Source of the DNA: Hymenobacter chitinivorans DSM 11115
GTDB lineage: Bacteria > Bacteroidota > Bacteroidia > Cytophagales > Hymenobacteraceae
DNA: 64,000 nucleotides
Assembly (NCBI RefSeq): GCF_002797555.1
Contig: NZ_PGFA01000001.1
Coordinates: 2,356,001-2,420,000 of the forward strand
Direction: 5' to 3'
The notes beneath the pieces are model-generated. The model was given only the letters and a program-made list of their open reading frames with translations, was not told where the DNA came from and ran no database searches. The position numbers were made by a program, and so were the translations under genes. Of the stretch, positions 7,873-15,858 are shown piece after piece. Within the stretch, counting starts at the first letter, position 1. Each line of letters starts with the position of its first letter.

Positions 7873-9789
7873 CTAAAACCGGTGGCGGACGAAAGCCTCC
7901 ATGGCTTCGTATTCGGCCAGGCCCAGCTTGTCGTAGAGCTTGGCCGTGGTGTGGTTCCGGTCTTCGGAACGCTGCCAGAACTCACGCTTGTCGTTGCCGG
8001 GAAACACGGCGCTGTCTTTCTGCGACTGGTGCTTAAAAATGGCTTTGCGCTTGCGCAGCAGCTCTTCCGGACTGATGGGCACGGCCATTTCGATTTCTTC
8101 CACGTCCCACTCCTGCCAGGCGCCCCGGTACAGCCACAGGTTGCAGTCTTCCACCCAGGCCTCCTTCCCTTTCAGGCGGGCCAAGGCCGCAAAAATGGCA
8201 TCCAGGCACACCCGGTGCGTGCCGTGCGGGTCGCGCAGGTCCCCGGCGGCAAAGATCTGGTGGGGCTGGATGTCCTGCAGAATATCGACTACGGCCTGAA
8301 TATCGGCCTCGCCCAGGGGCTTTTTCTTGACCTGCCCGGTTTCGTAGAACGGCATGTTCATGAAGTGCACGTTCGGCTCCTTAACCCCGCAAAAGCGGCA
8401 GGCCGCGGCGGCTTCACCCTTGCGAATCAGCGCCTTGATGTCCTGCACTAAGGTACTGTCTTCTTCGCCCAGCTTCTTATGCCGCAGAAACTCAACTACT
8501 TCGTCGTGCTGCCGCTGCATGTCGGCCACGCCCACGTTCATTTTCTGGGCAAAATCAAGGGCAAAATCGGCATAGCGGCGGGCGTCGTCGTCAAACACGG
8601 CAATGTTGCCGCTGGTTTGGTACGCCACGTGCACGTCGTGGCCCTGGTCGACGAGGCGCAGCAGCGTGCCGCCCATCGAAATGACGTCGTCGTCGGGGTG
8701 GGGACTGAAAATCAACGACCGTTTAATGGCCGGCTCGGCCCGCTCGGGGCGGTGGGTGTCGTTGGAGTTTGGCTTGCCCCCGGGCCAGCCCGTAATGGTG
8801 CGCTGAATGGCGTTAAACACCTTCAGATTAAGATTATAGGCATTGCCGGCCTCTACCAGCAAGTCGCTTAGGCTGCCATCTTTGTAGTCTTCGTCGGTCA
8901 GCTTGAGAATGGGTTTCTGGGTTTTCAAACTCAGCCAGATAACCGCCCGCCGAATCAGCTGGTCGTCCCAGCTGCACATGCCCACCAGCCAGGGCGTTTT
9001 GACCCGGGTCAGCTCGGCGGCAGCCCACTGGTCGACGACCACCGCCACGCGGGGGTGCAGCTGCAGAAAGGACGCCGGCACCTCGTCCGAAACCCTTCCT
9101 TCCACGGTTTTATGCAAGATTTTGGCCTTGCCCTCGCCCCAGGCCATGAGCATGATTTTGCGGGCCTTCATGATCGTGCCCACCCCCATCGTCAGGGCCC
9201 GGAGCGGCACGTATTCTTCCTTGATGAAGTCCTTGGCGGCGTCGGTAATAGTCAGTGGGTCGAGCTTTACCAGACGGGTCGTGGAGGTGATGGCCGAGCC
9301 GGGCTCATTGAAGCCGATGTGGCCGGTCCGCCCAATGCCCAGCAGCTGTAAATCAAGCCCGCCACAGTCCTCAATCAGCTTTTCGTAGGCCTGGCAGTAC
9401 TCCTTGACCTTGTCGATGGGCAGGGTGCCATCCGGAATATGAATGTTCTCGGGCAGAATATCAATATGGTTAAACAGGTGCTCGTGCATGAAGTAGACGT
9501 AGCTCTGAAGCTCGTCGGGCTGCATGGGGTAGTATTCGTCGAGGTTAAAGGTAATGACGTTGCGGAAGCTTAGCCCCTCCTCGCGGTGCAGACGAATCAG
9601 CTCCCGGTACACGCTGATGGGCGACGAGCCGGTAGCCAACCCCAGCACGACCATTTCGCCCTTGCGCTGCTTGCTGCGAATCAGCTCGGCAATTTCGTAG
9701 GCTAGGGTAACGGCTCCTTCCTGGGCATTATCGAAAATGGTGACGGGGAGCTTTTCAAAGGTAGTTTCAGGATAATTGAGGACTTCCAT
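7873..9789 (-). CDS. nagB: Glucosamine-6-phosphate deaminase fused to a PIG-L/LmbE-type deacetylase domain
   Basis: Predicted cytoplasmic enzyme of 638 residues. Residues about 1-270 are a NagB-type isomerase/deaminase domain (LATGSSPISVYREL, FNLDEY with Asp84, GHIGFNEPGS with His157 and Glu162). Residues about 355-600 form a PIG-L/LmbE zinc-deacetylase-like domain (HPDDD at 364-368, DPHGTH later). The residue aligned with the catalytic Asp141 of E. coli NagB is Thr155 here (GRTGH instead of NDGH). The long fused form is known in Bacteroidota. No separate nagA is present nearby, so the second domain may remove the acetyl group before deamination to fructose-6-phosphate; that coupling is inference. 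Confidence 0.92.
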   Translation of the reverse strand: MEVLNYPETTFEKLPVTIFDNAQEGAVTLAYEIAELIRSKQRKGEMVVLGLATGSSPISVYRELIRLHREEGLSFRNVITFNLDEYYPMQPDELQSYVYFMHEHLFNHIDILPENIHIPDGTLPIDKVKEYCQAYEKLIEDCGGLDLQLLGIGRTGHIGFNEPGSAITSTTRLVKLDPLTITDAAKDFIKEEYVPLRALTMGVGTIMKARKIMLMAWGEGKAKILHKTVEGRVSDEVPASFLQLHPRVAVVVDQWAAAELTRVKTPWLVGMCSWDDQLIRRAVIWLSLKTQKPILKLTDEDYKDGSLSDLLVEAGNAYNLNLKVFNAIQRTITGWPGGKPNSNDTHRPERAEPAIKRSLIFSPHPDDDVISMGGTLLRLVDQGHDVHVAYQTSGNIAVFDDDARRYADFALDFAQKMNVGVADMQRQHDEVVEFLRHKKLGEEDSTLVQDIKALIRKGEAAAACRFCGVKEPNVHFMNMPFYETGQVKKKPLGEADIQAVVDILQDIQPHQIFAAGDLRDPHGTHRVCLDAIFAALARLKGKEAWVEDCNLWLYRGAWQEWDVEEIEMAVPISPEELLRKRKAIFKHQSQKDSAVFPGNDKREFWQRSEDRNHTTAKLYDKLGLAEYEAMEAFVRHRF

Positions 9790-9991
9790 TGTGACCTTTC
9801 GTATTTAAAAGTGGGAAATTTTAAGAACGAAGCAAGAGGTGGCCATTCCGGGTGGCTCCTCCCGTGGGAAGACCATCCTGTATCAGGCGGCAGGTCAGGA
9901 AGCCGGGCAAGTAGCTCCCGGCTGAGGGCATAGCCTATATAGGCTGCGAGGCAGAGAAAGAATAGTACTTTCCTGACACTTACTAGAGTAT
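9790..9991 (-). other. Structured nagB leader
   Basis: The presumed leader of about 200 nt between the estimated start near 9991 and the nagB ATG holds a perfect 7-bp stem AGCCGGG (9901-9907) / CCCGGCT (9917-9923) and a 14-bp perfect palindrome AGCCTATATAGGCT (9932-9945). No known riboswitch was recognised, and no gene fits the region. Confidence 0.4.
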
Positions 9992-9997
9992 CTAAGT

Positions 9998-10028
9998 CAA
10001 ACGTAACGAAGCTGAATTACTAATGCAA
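9998..10028 (-). promoter_or_regulatory. Promoter of the nagB-permease operon (TTG-20 bp-TAcgTTTG)
   Basis: The minus strand has TTG (10028-10026), a 20-bp spacer and TACGTTTG (10005-9998). Spacing and distance to the adjacent operator are identical to the susC promoter at 6185-6215. The estimated transcription start is near 9991. Confidence 0.75.
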
Positions 10029-10043
10029 GTGAACTAACAAATA

Positions 10044-10093
10044 AATGTGTGCGCACACGCAAAAATAATTTCGCTTGAGTGGGCGCACACGCA
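10044..10093. promoter_or_regulatory. Twin palindromic operator between nagB and the LacI-type regulator
   Basis: Two 18-bp sites, 10044-10061 and 10076-10093, both end in GCACACGCA and have centres 32 bp apart. The first shares 16 consecutive bases (ATGTGTGCGCACACGC) with the site upstream of susC. The left one lies 25.5 bp upstream of the nagB -33 element, exactly as at susC. Because the sites also lie about 275-325 bp upstream of the divergent regulator gene, autoregulation is possible but not evident. Confidence 0.8.
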
Positions 10094-10301
10094 GTTACTT
10101 ATAGAATTCCTGATATATTTATTGACGTCAAACGAACAAGTAGTAAAAATCTTAGTCCAACCATCCGTACTCCGCCCCACCGGCCACCCGCTCCGGGCAC
10201 TGCTAGCGCGCCAGGAAGGCGCCTTTGGTAAGGGACCGGCCAAGGTTATTGCTCTTTACCTCCCTCTTCTCTTAACTGGTAGCATCGAGCTGCTCGACTG
10301 C

Positions 10302-10335
10302 TTGTCGCCCGCGTGTTACCTTCGTGATATCTTTG
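10302..10335 (+). promoter_or_regulatory. Candidate promoter of the LacI-type regulator
   Basis: TTG at 10302-10304, a 23-bp spacer and TATCTTTG at 10328-10335 (consensus TAnnTTTG). This places the transcript start near 10341, about 26 nt before the ATG at 10367. The spacer is at the long end of the usual range. Confidence 0.5.
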
Positions 10336-10366
10336 GCATGTTTTACCAGTAAGCGCAAAGTACCCC

Positions 10367-11455
10367 ATGAAGAAAAACGCGGTGCGCATCAAGGATATAG
10401 CGGCCAAGGCCAACGTCTCGGTAGGCACGGTAGACCGGGTGTTACATAACCGGGGCCGGGTGGCGGAGGACGTGCGGCAGAAAGTGCTGCTGATGATGAA
10501 GGAAATGGAGTATGAGCCCAACATGATTGCGCGCACGCTGGGCTCCAACCGCACCTACCAACTAGCTGTTCTACAGCCCGATCATACCCTGGACCCCTAC
10601 TGGCAGGCGCCCTGGAACGGCATCGAAAAGGCGGCCCGGGAGCTCAAGCAATACGGCTTGAACATTGTGCTCTACCCGTATAATTTGACTCAGGTAGACT
10701 CGTTTCGGGACCAGGCCGAAGCAGCCACCCAGGCCCGCCCCGACGGGATTCTTATTGCCCCGCTGTTTTACCGCGAGTCGCTGGCGTACTTTGAGCAGTG
10801 GCAGCAGCAGGGCATTCCCTACGTGTTATTTAACACGTATATCGCCGAGCTGCAGCCCCTGAGCTACGTGGGGCAGGATTCGTACCAGAGCGGCTTTTTG
10901 GCCGGCAAGCTGGTGCAGATCGGCCAAACTCAGCCCGGCACCTTCCTCATTGCGCACATTGCCGAGGATATTGCCAACTCCGCCCACATCACCCAAAAGG
11001 AGCGCGGCTTCCGCGACTACTTCGCCCAGCTGGCCGCTGCCACTGACCCGGCCAGTCCAGCGCAGCCTAAGCCTCTACACACCGTTATTAGCGTGGATCT
11101 GCCCCACCCCGCCGATCCGACGTTTGCCCGCCTGCTCAATCGGCTCCTGGACGAAGAGCAAACCCAGCTTAAGGGAATTTTCGTGAGTACTTCGAAGGCC
11201 TACGAAATTGCGCCCTACCTGCAGGCCTACCGCCGCGAAGACATCCGCCTGGTGGGCTATGATCTGCTGGAGAAAAACATCCACTTCCTTAACGAGGGCG
11301 TTATTGACTTTCTGATTAATCAGAACCCCAAGAAGCAGGGCTACCGGGGCATCTACGCGCTGGCCGACCAGCTGATCTTCAAAAAAGAGGTGCTGCGGCT
11401 CAAGTACCTGCCACTCGACATTATTACCCGGGAAAACCTGGAGTACTACCTGTAG
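10367..11455 (+). CDS. LacI/GalR-family transcriptional regulator
   Basis: Predicted DNA-binding sugar-responsive regulator of 362 residues, the family's usual length. Residues 6-60 form the LacI helix-turn-helix and hinge helix (IKDIAAKANVSVGTVDRVLH, then MEYEPNMIARTLGSN). Residues about 65-350 are a periplasmic-binding-protein-like effector domain (AVLQPDHTLDPYW, PDGILIAPLFY, IRLVGYDLLE). It is divergent from nagB and separated by the twin operator, so it is the obvious candidate regulator of both the nagB and susC promoters. The effector is probably an amino sugar or its phosphate, by context only. A strong hairpin follows at 11468-11506. Confidence 0.94.
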   Translation: MKKNAVRIKDIAAKANVSVGTVDRVLHNRGRVAEDVRQKVLLMMKEMEYEPNMIARTLGSNRTYQLAVLQPDHTLDPYWQAPWNGIEKAARELKQYGLNIVLYPYNLTQVDSFRDQAEAATQARPDGILIAPLFYRESLAYFEQWQQQGIPYVLFNTYIAELQPLSYVGQDSYQSGFLAGKLVQIGQTQPGTFLIAHIAEDIANSAHITQKERGFRDYFAQLAAATDPASPAQPKPLHTVISVDLPHPADPTFARLLNRLLDEEQTQLKGIFVSTSKAYEIAPYLQAYRREDIRLVGYDLLEKNIHFLNEGVIDFLINQNPKKQGYRGIYALADQLIFKKEVLRLKYLPLDIITRENLEYYL

Positions 11456-11467
11456 CTGAGTCCGCCA

Positions 11468-11506
11468 CAAGTCCCGCGGCACCTGGCCCGGGCGCCGCGG
11501 GACTTG
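11468..11506 (+). terminator. Strong hairpin after the LacI-type gene
   Basis: Perfect 13-bp stem CAAGTCCCGCGGC / GCCGCGGGACTTG with a 13-nt loop, 12 bp after the stop codon. It lacks a clear T-tract, so termination is likely but not typical. Confidence 0.5.
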
Positions 11507-11574
11507 CAGTGAGGTTGGGCAGCCTCGCGGAATAGTCCGGGTCCTCACCTTCACAAGAAGAACAGTGCGCAGCG

Positions 11575-12117
11575 CTACAATTGCAGCCCGAGAGTATTGG
11601 TGCGGGTGGAAACCCAGCCGTGCACCGGATACAAGTCACTGTAGAGGATTTGATTGTTGGCTAGCTGGGTAACAACCTGGTAGTAAACCGAGAAATAATA
11701 CCGCTGCTTCTCCGCATCGTAGTGCCCTACTCCACCCCCGATCTGCTGGGCCTTCTGCTTGGGGCGGGCCATGCCAAAGGCCAGAGAAACCTTCTCGATG
11801 GAATGCCGTGACGGATTCAGTTTCATTTCCAGAATCATGGCGCCCAGCGAATCCCGCTTGCAGACGACGGAGGCGGAGTAGTTCGTTGGCTCCGCTCCCA
11901 TCGGTTCTATCGGCATTTCCCGATATGGCTTGTTTGGGTCGGGGTCCAGAGACTCCACGAACCTGGTAGTCACAATAGTATCTGTTTTGGCGGAAAGCAG
12001 CAGGGCAGCGGTTGGAGCGGTGGCCGCGGGCATTGTCCGGGTCTCGGGTGCGGTGGTACACTGGCTTAGCAGCCCGGCCGCCAGAAAGCCCAATCCCACT
12101 AGCAGGTGGATGCGCAT
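11575..12117 (-). CDS. Hypothetical lipoprotein
   Basis: Predicted lipoprotein of 180 residues starting at the ATG at 12117; an in-frame start at 12156 would place 13 extra residues before the signal peptide. Residues 1-19 form a lipoprotein signal (LAAGLLSQC). The mature part has no recognised domain; it contains DPNKPYREMPIEPMGAEP and a C-terminal segment rich in aromatic residues (YYFSVYYQV). It faces the LacI gene tail-to-tail. No function can be proposed. Confidence 0.75.
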   Translation of the reverse strand: MRIHLLVGLGFLAAGLLSQCTTAPETRTMPAATAPTAALLLSAKTDTIVTTRFVESLDPDPNKPYREMPIEPMGAEPTNYSASVVCKRDSLGAMILEMKLNPSRHSIEKVSLAFGMARPKQKAQQIGGGVGHYDAEKQRYYFSVYYQVVTQLANNQILYSDLYPVHGWVSTRTNTLGLQL

Positions 12118-12345
12118 AGAAGTAGTGAAATAGGTTAACGAGGATAGTACAGCCAAAGTAGTCTATTTTCCGCTGCTACGGTGGGTTGGCGGCGCCAAAT
12201 GGCCGGGGCCACAACCTTGCCCGGCAGCTTGCGGTATGGACTAGCGGCGGGCCGACGTATTACCCGCCCGATTTCGGGCCTTTTCCGTAACTAGCCGCCC
12301 TAAACCCATTTTTCACCCAACCCGGATACCTAATCCACCCCGATT

Positions 12346-12861
12346 ATGGCCCAGATCAGCCCCAACAAAGTCGTCACCATCACCTACGACTTGAGCGTAA
12401 CCGACGAAAATCAAGAAAAAGTACTGGTCGAATCGGCCGAAGCCGACGCCCCGATGGTGTTCCTCTTTGGCCAGAGCGGCCTGCCCGAGGAATTTGAAAG
12501 CCAGCTTAGCGGCAAAAGTGCCGGCGACGCCTTCAACTTCAGCCTCACCCCCGAGCAGGCCTACGGCGACTACGACCAGCAGGCCGTAGTCGACATTCCG
12601 AAAAACGTCTTCGAAATCGACGGCAAGATTGATGAGGAAATGCTGCAGGAAGGCAATTTCCTGCCCATGTCCGACAACCAGGGCAACCACATGCAGGGCA
12701 AAATCGTCGAAATCGGCGCCGACACCGTGAAGATGGACTTCAACCACCCCCTGGCTGGTATGGTCATGCACTTCGACGGCAAAGTAGCCGATGTGCGCGA
12801 AGCCACTCAGGAGGAGCTGGCCCACGGCCACGTGCACGGCGAAGGTGGCCACCACCACTAG
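12346..12861 (+). CDS. slyD: FKBP-type peptidyl-prolyl isomerase, SlyD-like
   Basis: Cytoplasmic proline isomerase/chaperone of 171 residues. The split FKBP fold is visible at both ends (VVTITYDLSVTDENQEKV near the start, FNHPLAGMVMHFDGKV near the end), with the insert-in-flap chaperone domain between (about 70-125, ISPEQAYG-like LTPEQAYGDYD). The C-terminus is a short His-rich tail (HGHVHGEGGHHH), as in metal-binding SlyD proteins. It is a single-gene unit with a strong terminator 23 bp after the stop. Confidence 0.93.
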   Translation: MAQISPNKVVTITYDLSVTDENQEKVLVESAEADAPMVFLFGQSGLPEEFESQLSGKSAGDAFNFSLTPEQAYGDYDQQAVVDIPKNVFEIDGKIDEEMLQEGNFLPMSDNQGNHMQGKIVEIGADTVKMDFNHPLAGMVMHFDGKVADVREATQEELAHGHVHGEGGHHH

Positions 12862-12884
12862 GCCGGAGCCATTTTGCTGATAGT

Positions 12885-12912
12885 AAAAACGGGGCCTGTC
12901 GGCCCCGTTTTT
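12885..12912. terminator. Bidirectional intrinsic terminator (slyD / hydroxylase-like gene)
   Basis: 12-bp perfect stem AAAAACGGGGCC / GGCCCCGTTTTT with a four-base loop, serving the converging genes on both sides. Confidence 0.9.
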
Positions 12913-12917
12913 AGTTT

Positions 12918-13643
12918 TTATTCCTCCCGGCTGGCTAGCGCCGCCTCCATTTCGTCGGCCAGCTTGTCGGCGGTAGCCGCTCGCAGCAGGCGCAGCTGGG
13001 CAATGATGGTGTGCTGGTCTTCCCGGCTGTACTGCTCATTTGGCAGGGGCTCGGGCCGCCGTACTACCCGATGCCCGGAATGCTGGAAGTACTGCCGGAG
13101 CCAGTCGTTGACGATGCCGTCGAGGACCAGATGGACCCGGGCGGTGGCGCCCTCATTTTTCACTTGGTGGGGCCGGGAGAGGTTGAGGTACCAGCAGCTG
13201 CCCTCGTCCAGCACCAGGCGCTCCTCTTCCAGGTAGAAATGCAGTTGCGGGTTGGTCAGCACCGGAATATGGAGGCGAACCTCGCCCTGCTCGAAATTAA
13301 GGTCCGGGTCGCAGTGGGGCTTAATGACCGCGCCGGCGTCGAGCTGCATAAACCGGACGGCCGTTTTCTCGATTTGAAAAAAGTCGAGCACTTCTTTCGT
13401 GTAGGGGCACTGGGCCAGCAGGGGCGTGTCCCGAAACGCCGCAGCATCGGGCAGCGTCCCGGCATGACTGGCGACGTTGTTAGTTAACTGCCCGTGCAGG
13501 GCACGCAGCTGCAAGGTTCGCCAGCTGCCTTCGTAGCCACCGCGGTTGTAATGATCCTGCCACAGCGCGGTAGTTAGCCGGGCTACTTCCTGCTGGAGCC
13601 GGGCCGCGTCAAATTGCTGGTCGAATCGAATATACTGTATCAC
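12918..13643 (-). CDS. Aspartyl/asparaginyl beta-hydroxylase-like protein
   Basis: Predicted Fe(II)/2-oxoglutarate-dependent dioxygenase of about 241 residues. The double-stranded beta-helix core has the metal motif HCD (AVIKPHCDPDLNFEQGE) and the distal His in RPHQVKNEG with a following Arg (ARVHLVLDG). The start is uncertain: an ATG at 13733 overlaps the upstream gene by 20 bp and adds a low-complexity extension, so the GTG at 13643 before IQYIRFD is preferred. The upstream ACP phosphodiesterase gene is on the same strand and may share its transcript. The substrate is unknown. Confidence 0.82.
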   Translation of the reverse strand: MIQYIRFDQQFDAARLQQEVARLTTALWQDHYNRGGYEGSWRTLQLRALHGQLTNNVASHAGTLPDAAAFRDTPLLAQCPYTKEVLDFFQIEKTAVRFMQLDAGAVIKPHCDPDLNFEQGEVRLHIPVLTNPQLHFYLEEERLVLDEGSCWYLNLSRPHQVKNEGATARVHLVLDGIVNDWLRQYFQHSGHRVVRRPEPLPNEQYSREDQHTIIAQLRLLRAATADKLADEMEAALASREE

Positions 13644-13713
13644 TGCTGCCAAGTTAACGAGGTGAATAGAACAGACTGCCGCCGCGGGCCGGGCGCATCC
13701 ACGGCGGCCGGAA

Positions 13714-14331
13714 TCAGAATATGAGGCTAGCAAACTCAGTCCCTACCCCCGCCCGCAGCTGCGGCCAGAACTCCCGAAAATCAGCTTCGTACGCCGGCAA
13801 TTCTCTGAGAAATGCGGAGCCGCCAGAAGCTAATACGCCCGCGCTAGGTACCCGGCGGCTCAGCCCGAGCAAGGCCCGCTCCAAACCCGCCGGCTTCGCG
13901 TAGCCCGTCAGCCAATCGTCGCGGCGCATGTAGTGCAGCATGTGCTGCAGGCGCTCGGGCAGCTCCGCGCGGCGGGCGTGCAGCAGGGCGTAGTGGCGCT
14001 GACTAAACTCGGGCAGGGGCTCGGCGGGGTGAAACTCGGTGAAGTAGCGGGCCAGCAGGTGGTCGTAGCCCACGTCGGCCACCACGCCCGCCCACTTGCC
14101 CAGGCCAGCCCCGCGCAGGCGGGCGGTACTGCGGCGCACCACGGGGTGGGCGTCGGTAAACGAGTCGATGAAGCGGTGGAGCCGGATGCCGCGCTGGACC
14201 GTATCGGGGTAGGCCTGCACCTGGGCCCGGCCGCGCACAGCTTCGGCCGCGAAGTTGCCGAGGACGATGTCGTCGTAGTCGGGCGTGGTGGCGGGGGCGC
14301 CGGAGAGCAGCAGGTGGGCCAGAAAATTCAT
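13714..14331 (-). CDS. Acyl carrier protein phosphodiesterase-like (AcpH family)
   Basis: HD-type metal hydrolase family known to remove 4'-phosphopantetheine from holo-ACP. The 205-residue protein starts MNFLAHLLLSG, the hallmark of the family, and continues with DIVLGNFAAEAVRG, GIRLHRFIDSFTDAHP (the His/Asp metal region) and GVVADVGYDHLLARYF. The ATG at 14331 is chosen over 14361 because the family begins at MNFLAHL. It overlaps only an unlikely extension of the next gene. Activity on ACP is assumed from the family. Confidence 0.9.
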   Translation of the reverse strand: MNFLAHLLLSGAPATTPDYDDIVLGNFAAEAVRGRAQVQAYPDTVQRGIRLHRFIDSFTDAHPVVRRSTARLRGAGLGKWAGVVADVGYDHLLARYFTEFHPAEPLPEFSQRHYALLHARRAELPERLQHMLHYMRRDDWLTGYAKPAGLERALLGLSRRVPSAGVLASGGSAFLRELPAYEADFREFWPQLRAGVGTEFASLIF

Positions 14332-14449
14332 GGAGGGCAAAGTACTGGAAAACTGCGGCAACGGCGTCCGTCAAGCCCGGCCGTAGAACCTTCCCCCGCC
14401 CCGACCGTACGTCCTTACACACCCTTACACTACCAAAACCCTAGATACT

Positions 14450-14959
14450 ATGGCCGAGCAAGTAGCCGTTAGCCACGATGTCACGAAGCTCGTGGAGCGC
14501 ATCAAAGACATCAAAATTGCCATGATGACCACCGTGGAGCCCAGTGGGGAGCTGCACAGCCGCCCGATGTACACCCACGAGCCCGAAGCCGACGGCACGT
14601 TGTGGTTTTTCACCGAGCGCGACTCCGCCAAGATTGATGAAGTTCAGCAGGAGCAGCACGTCAATCTGGGTTACTCCAAGCCCGACCAGAACCTGTACGT
14701 CTCCATCTCGGGCACAGCCACGGTGGTCAACGACCGGCAGAAAATCAAGGACCTGTGGAGCGAAGGCCTGCGCGCCTGGTTTCCCAAGGGCTCCGACGAC
14801 CCGAATATTTCCCTGCTCCGCGTCGATATCAGCCGTGGTGAGTACTGGGACCAGCCCAGCAACGTGCTGGTGCGGGCCTTTGGCTACGTAAAGGCCGTCA
14901 CGACCGGGGAGCGGTACCAGCCCACCGGCGACGAGCACGCCAAGGTGAACCCCTCCTAG
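14450..14959 (+). CDS. Pyridoxamine 5'-phosphate oxidase-like general stress protein
   Basis: Flavin-binding split-barrel protein of 169 residues. The N-terminal helix (VTKLVERIKDIKIAMMTTV) and SRPMYTHEPEADGTLWFFTE match the general-stress-protein 26 branch of the PNPOx-like superfamily, as does VNLGYSKPDQNLYVSISGTATVV. These proteins bind FMN or FAD, but the physiological substrate is generally unknown. It is monocistronic, with a terminator 21 bp after the stop. Confidence 0.88.
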   Translation: MAEQVAVSHDVTKLVERIKDIKIAMMTTVEPSGELHSRPMYTHEPEADGTLWFFTERDSAKIDEVQQEQHVNLGYSKPDQNLYVSISGTATVVNDRQKIKDLWSEGLRAWFPKGSDDPNISLLRVDISRGEYWDQPSNVLVRAFGYVKAVTTGERYQPTGDEHAKVNPS

Positions 14960-14980
14960 GCCACAACCCAAACCAGGAGC

Positions 14981-15010
14981 AAGGGCCGGAAGCAATTCCG
15001 GCCCTTTTTT
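14981..15010 (+). terminator. Intrinsic terminator
   Basis: 11-bp stem AAGGGCCGGAA / TTCCGGCCCTT with GCAA loop, followed by a T-run. Confidence 0.88.
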
Positions 15011-15030
15011 GTTGTTTTGTCAGCCCACCC

Positions 15031-15768
15031 ATGGCCGAACTTCCTTCCGCCCCTACTCTGCCTCTGCCCTTGTTTACTACCCTGACCATCTTCACCCTGC
15101 AGCCCGGTACCACGCGCTGGGGCCTGGCCCGCATGGGCACCGCGCCCCGGCAGCTACAGCAGGTGGCGGGCCTGCGCTTTTTCAAGATGCTGGGCAGCGG
15201 CTTTGATTTTGGCCTGAAACCCAATTTTCGCCGCTACGCCCTGCTGGCCGTGTGGGAAACCGAGGCGGCGGCCGACGCTTTCCGGGCGGCCCACCCGCTG
15301 TGGCAAGCCTATGAGCAGCAAAGCGCCGAAATCTGGACCCTGCACCTAGCCCCGCTCAAGGCCCACGGCCTCTGGGACGGCCAAAACCCGTTTGACTACC
15401 AGACTGCCGCTGCCGCCCCACCGGCCGATGGACCGGTTGCCGTCCTGACCCGCGCATCTATCAAGCTCTGGAAGGCGCCGCAGTTCTGGCGGGCCGTGCC
15501 GGCTACCAGCGCCGCCTTTGCCCAGGCCGAGGGCGTGCGGGCCGCCATTGGCCTGGGCGAAATTCCGATTGTACGGCAGGCCACGTTCAGCGTCTGGGAG
15601 TCGGCCCAGGCCATGCAGCAGTATGCTTACCGCGGGGCCGCCCACAAGGGCGTAATTCAGCGTACCCGCCAGGAAAAATGGTACGGCGAGGAGCTGTTTG
15701 CCCGCTTCGGGGTGCTCAGCAGCCAGGGCACCCTCGACGGCAACAACCCGCTGGAGGGCCTGGTATAA
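15031..15768 (+). CDS. CrtA-like (spheroidene monooxygenase-like) protein
   Basis: Protein of 245 residues resembling the spheroidene monooxygenase CrtA family: RWGLARMGTAPRQLQQVAGLRFFKMLGSG early on, RYALLAVWE, then RASIKLWKAPQFWRAVP and a C-terminal GVIQRTRQEKWYGEELFARF. In carotenoid producers CrtA oxidises the carotenoid end region; Bacteroidota homologues occur in pigmented strains. No other carotenoid gene is nearby, so the actual substrate is open. There is no signal peptide. Start at 15031 sits 21 bp after the preceding terminator. Confidence 0.8.
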   Translation: MAELPSAPTLPLPLFTTLTIFTLQPGTTRWGLARMGTAPRQLQQVAGLRFFKMLGSGFDFGLKPNFRRYALLAVWETEAAADAFRAAHPLWQAYEQQSAEIWTLHLAPLKAHGLWDGQNPFDYQTAAAAPPADGPVAVLTRASIKLWKAPQFWRAVPATSAAFAQAEGVRAAIGLGEIPIVRQATFSVWESAQAMQQYAYRGAAHKGVIQRTRQEKWYGEELFARFGVLSSQGTLDGNNPLEGLV

Positions 15769-15809
15769 ATCAAGCTGCGGCGGGCGCAACCAGCCACCGC
15801 AACACGCAA

Positions 15810-15834
15810 AAAGCCCGGCGACGAACCGGGCTTT
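15810..15834. terminator. Intrinsic terminator between converging genes
   Basis: 9-bp stem AAAGCCCGG / CCGGGCTTT with a 7-nt loop; converging genes end at 15768 and 15859. Confidence 0.75.
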
Positions 15835-15858
15835 GCAGATTGACGAGCAACGCAAAAA

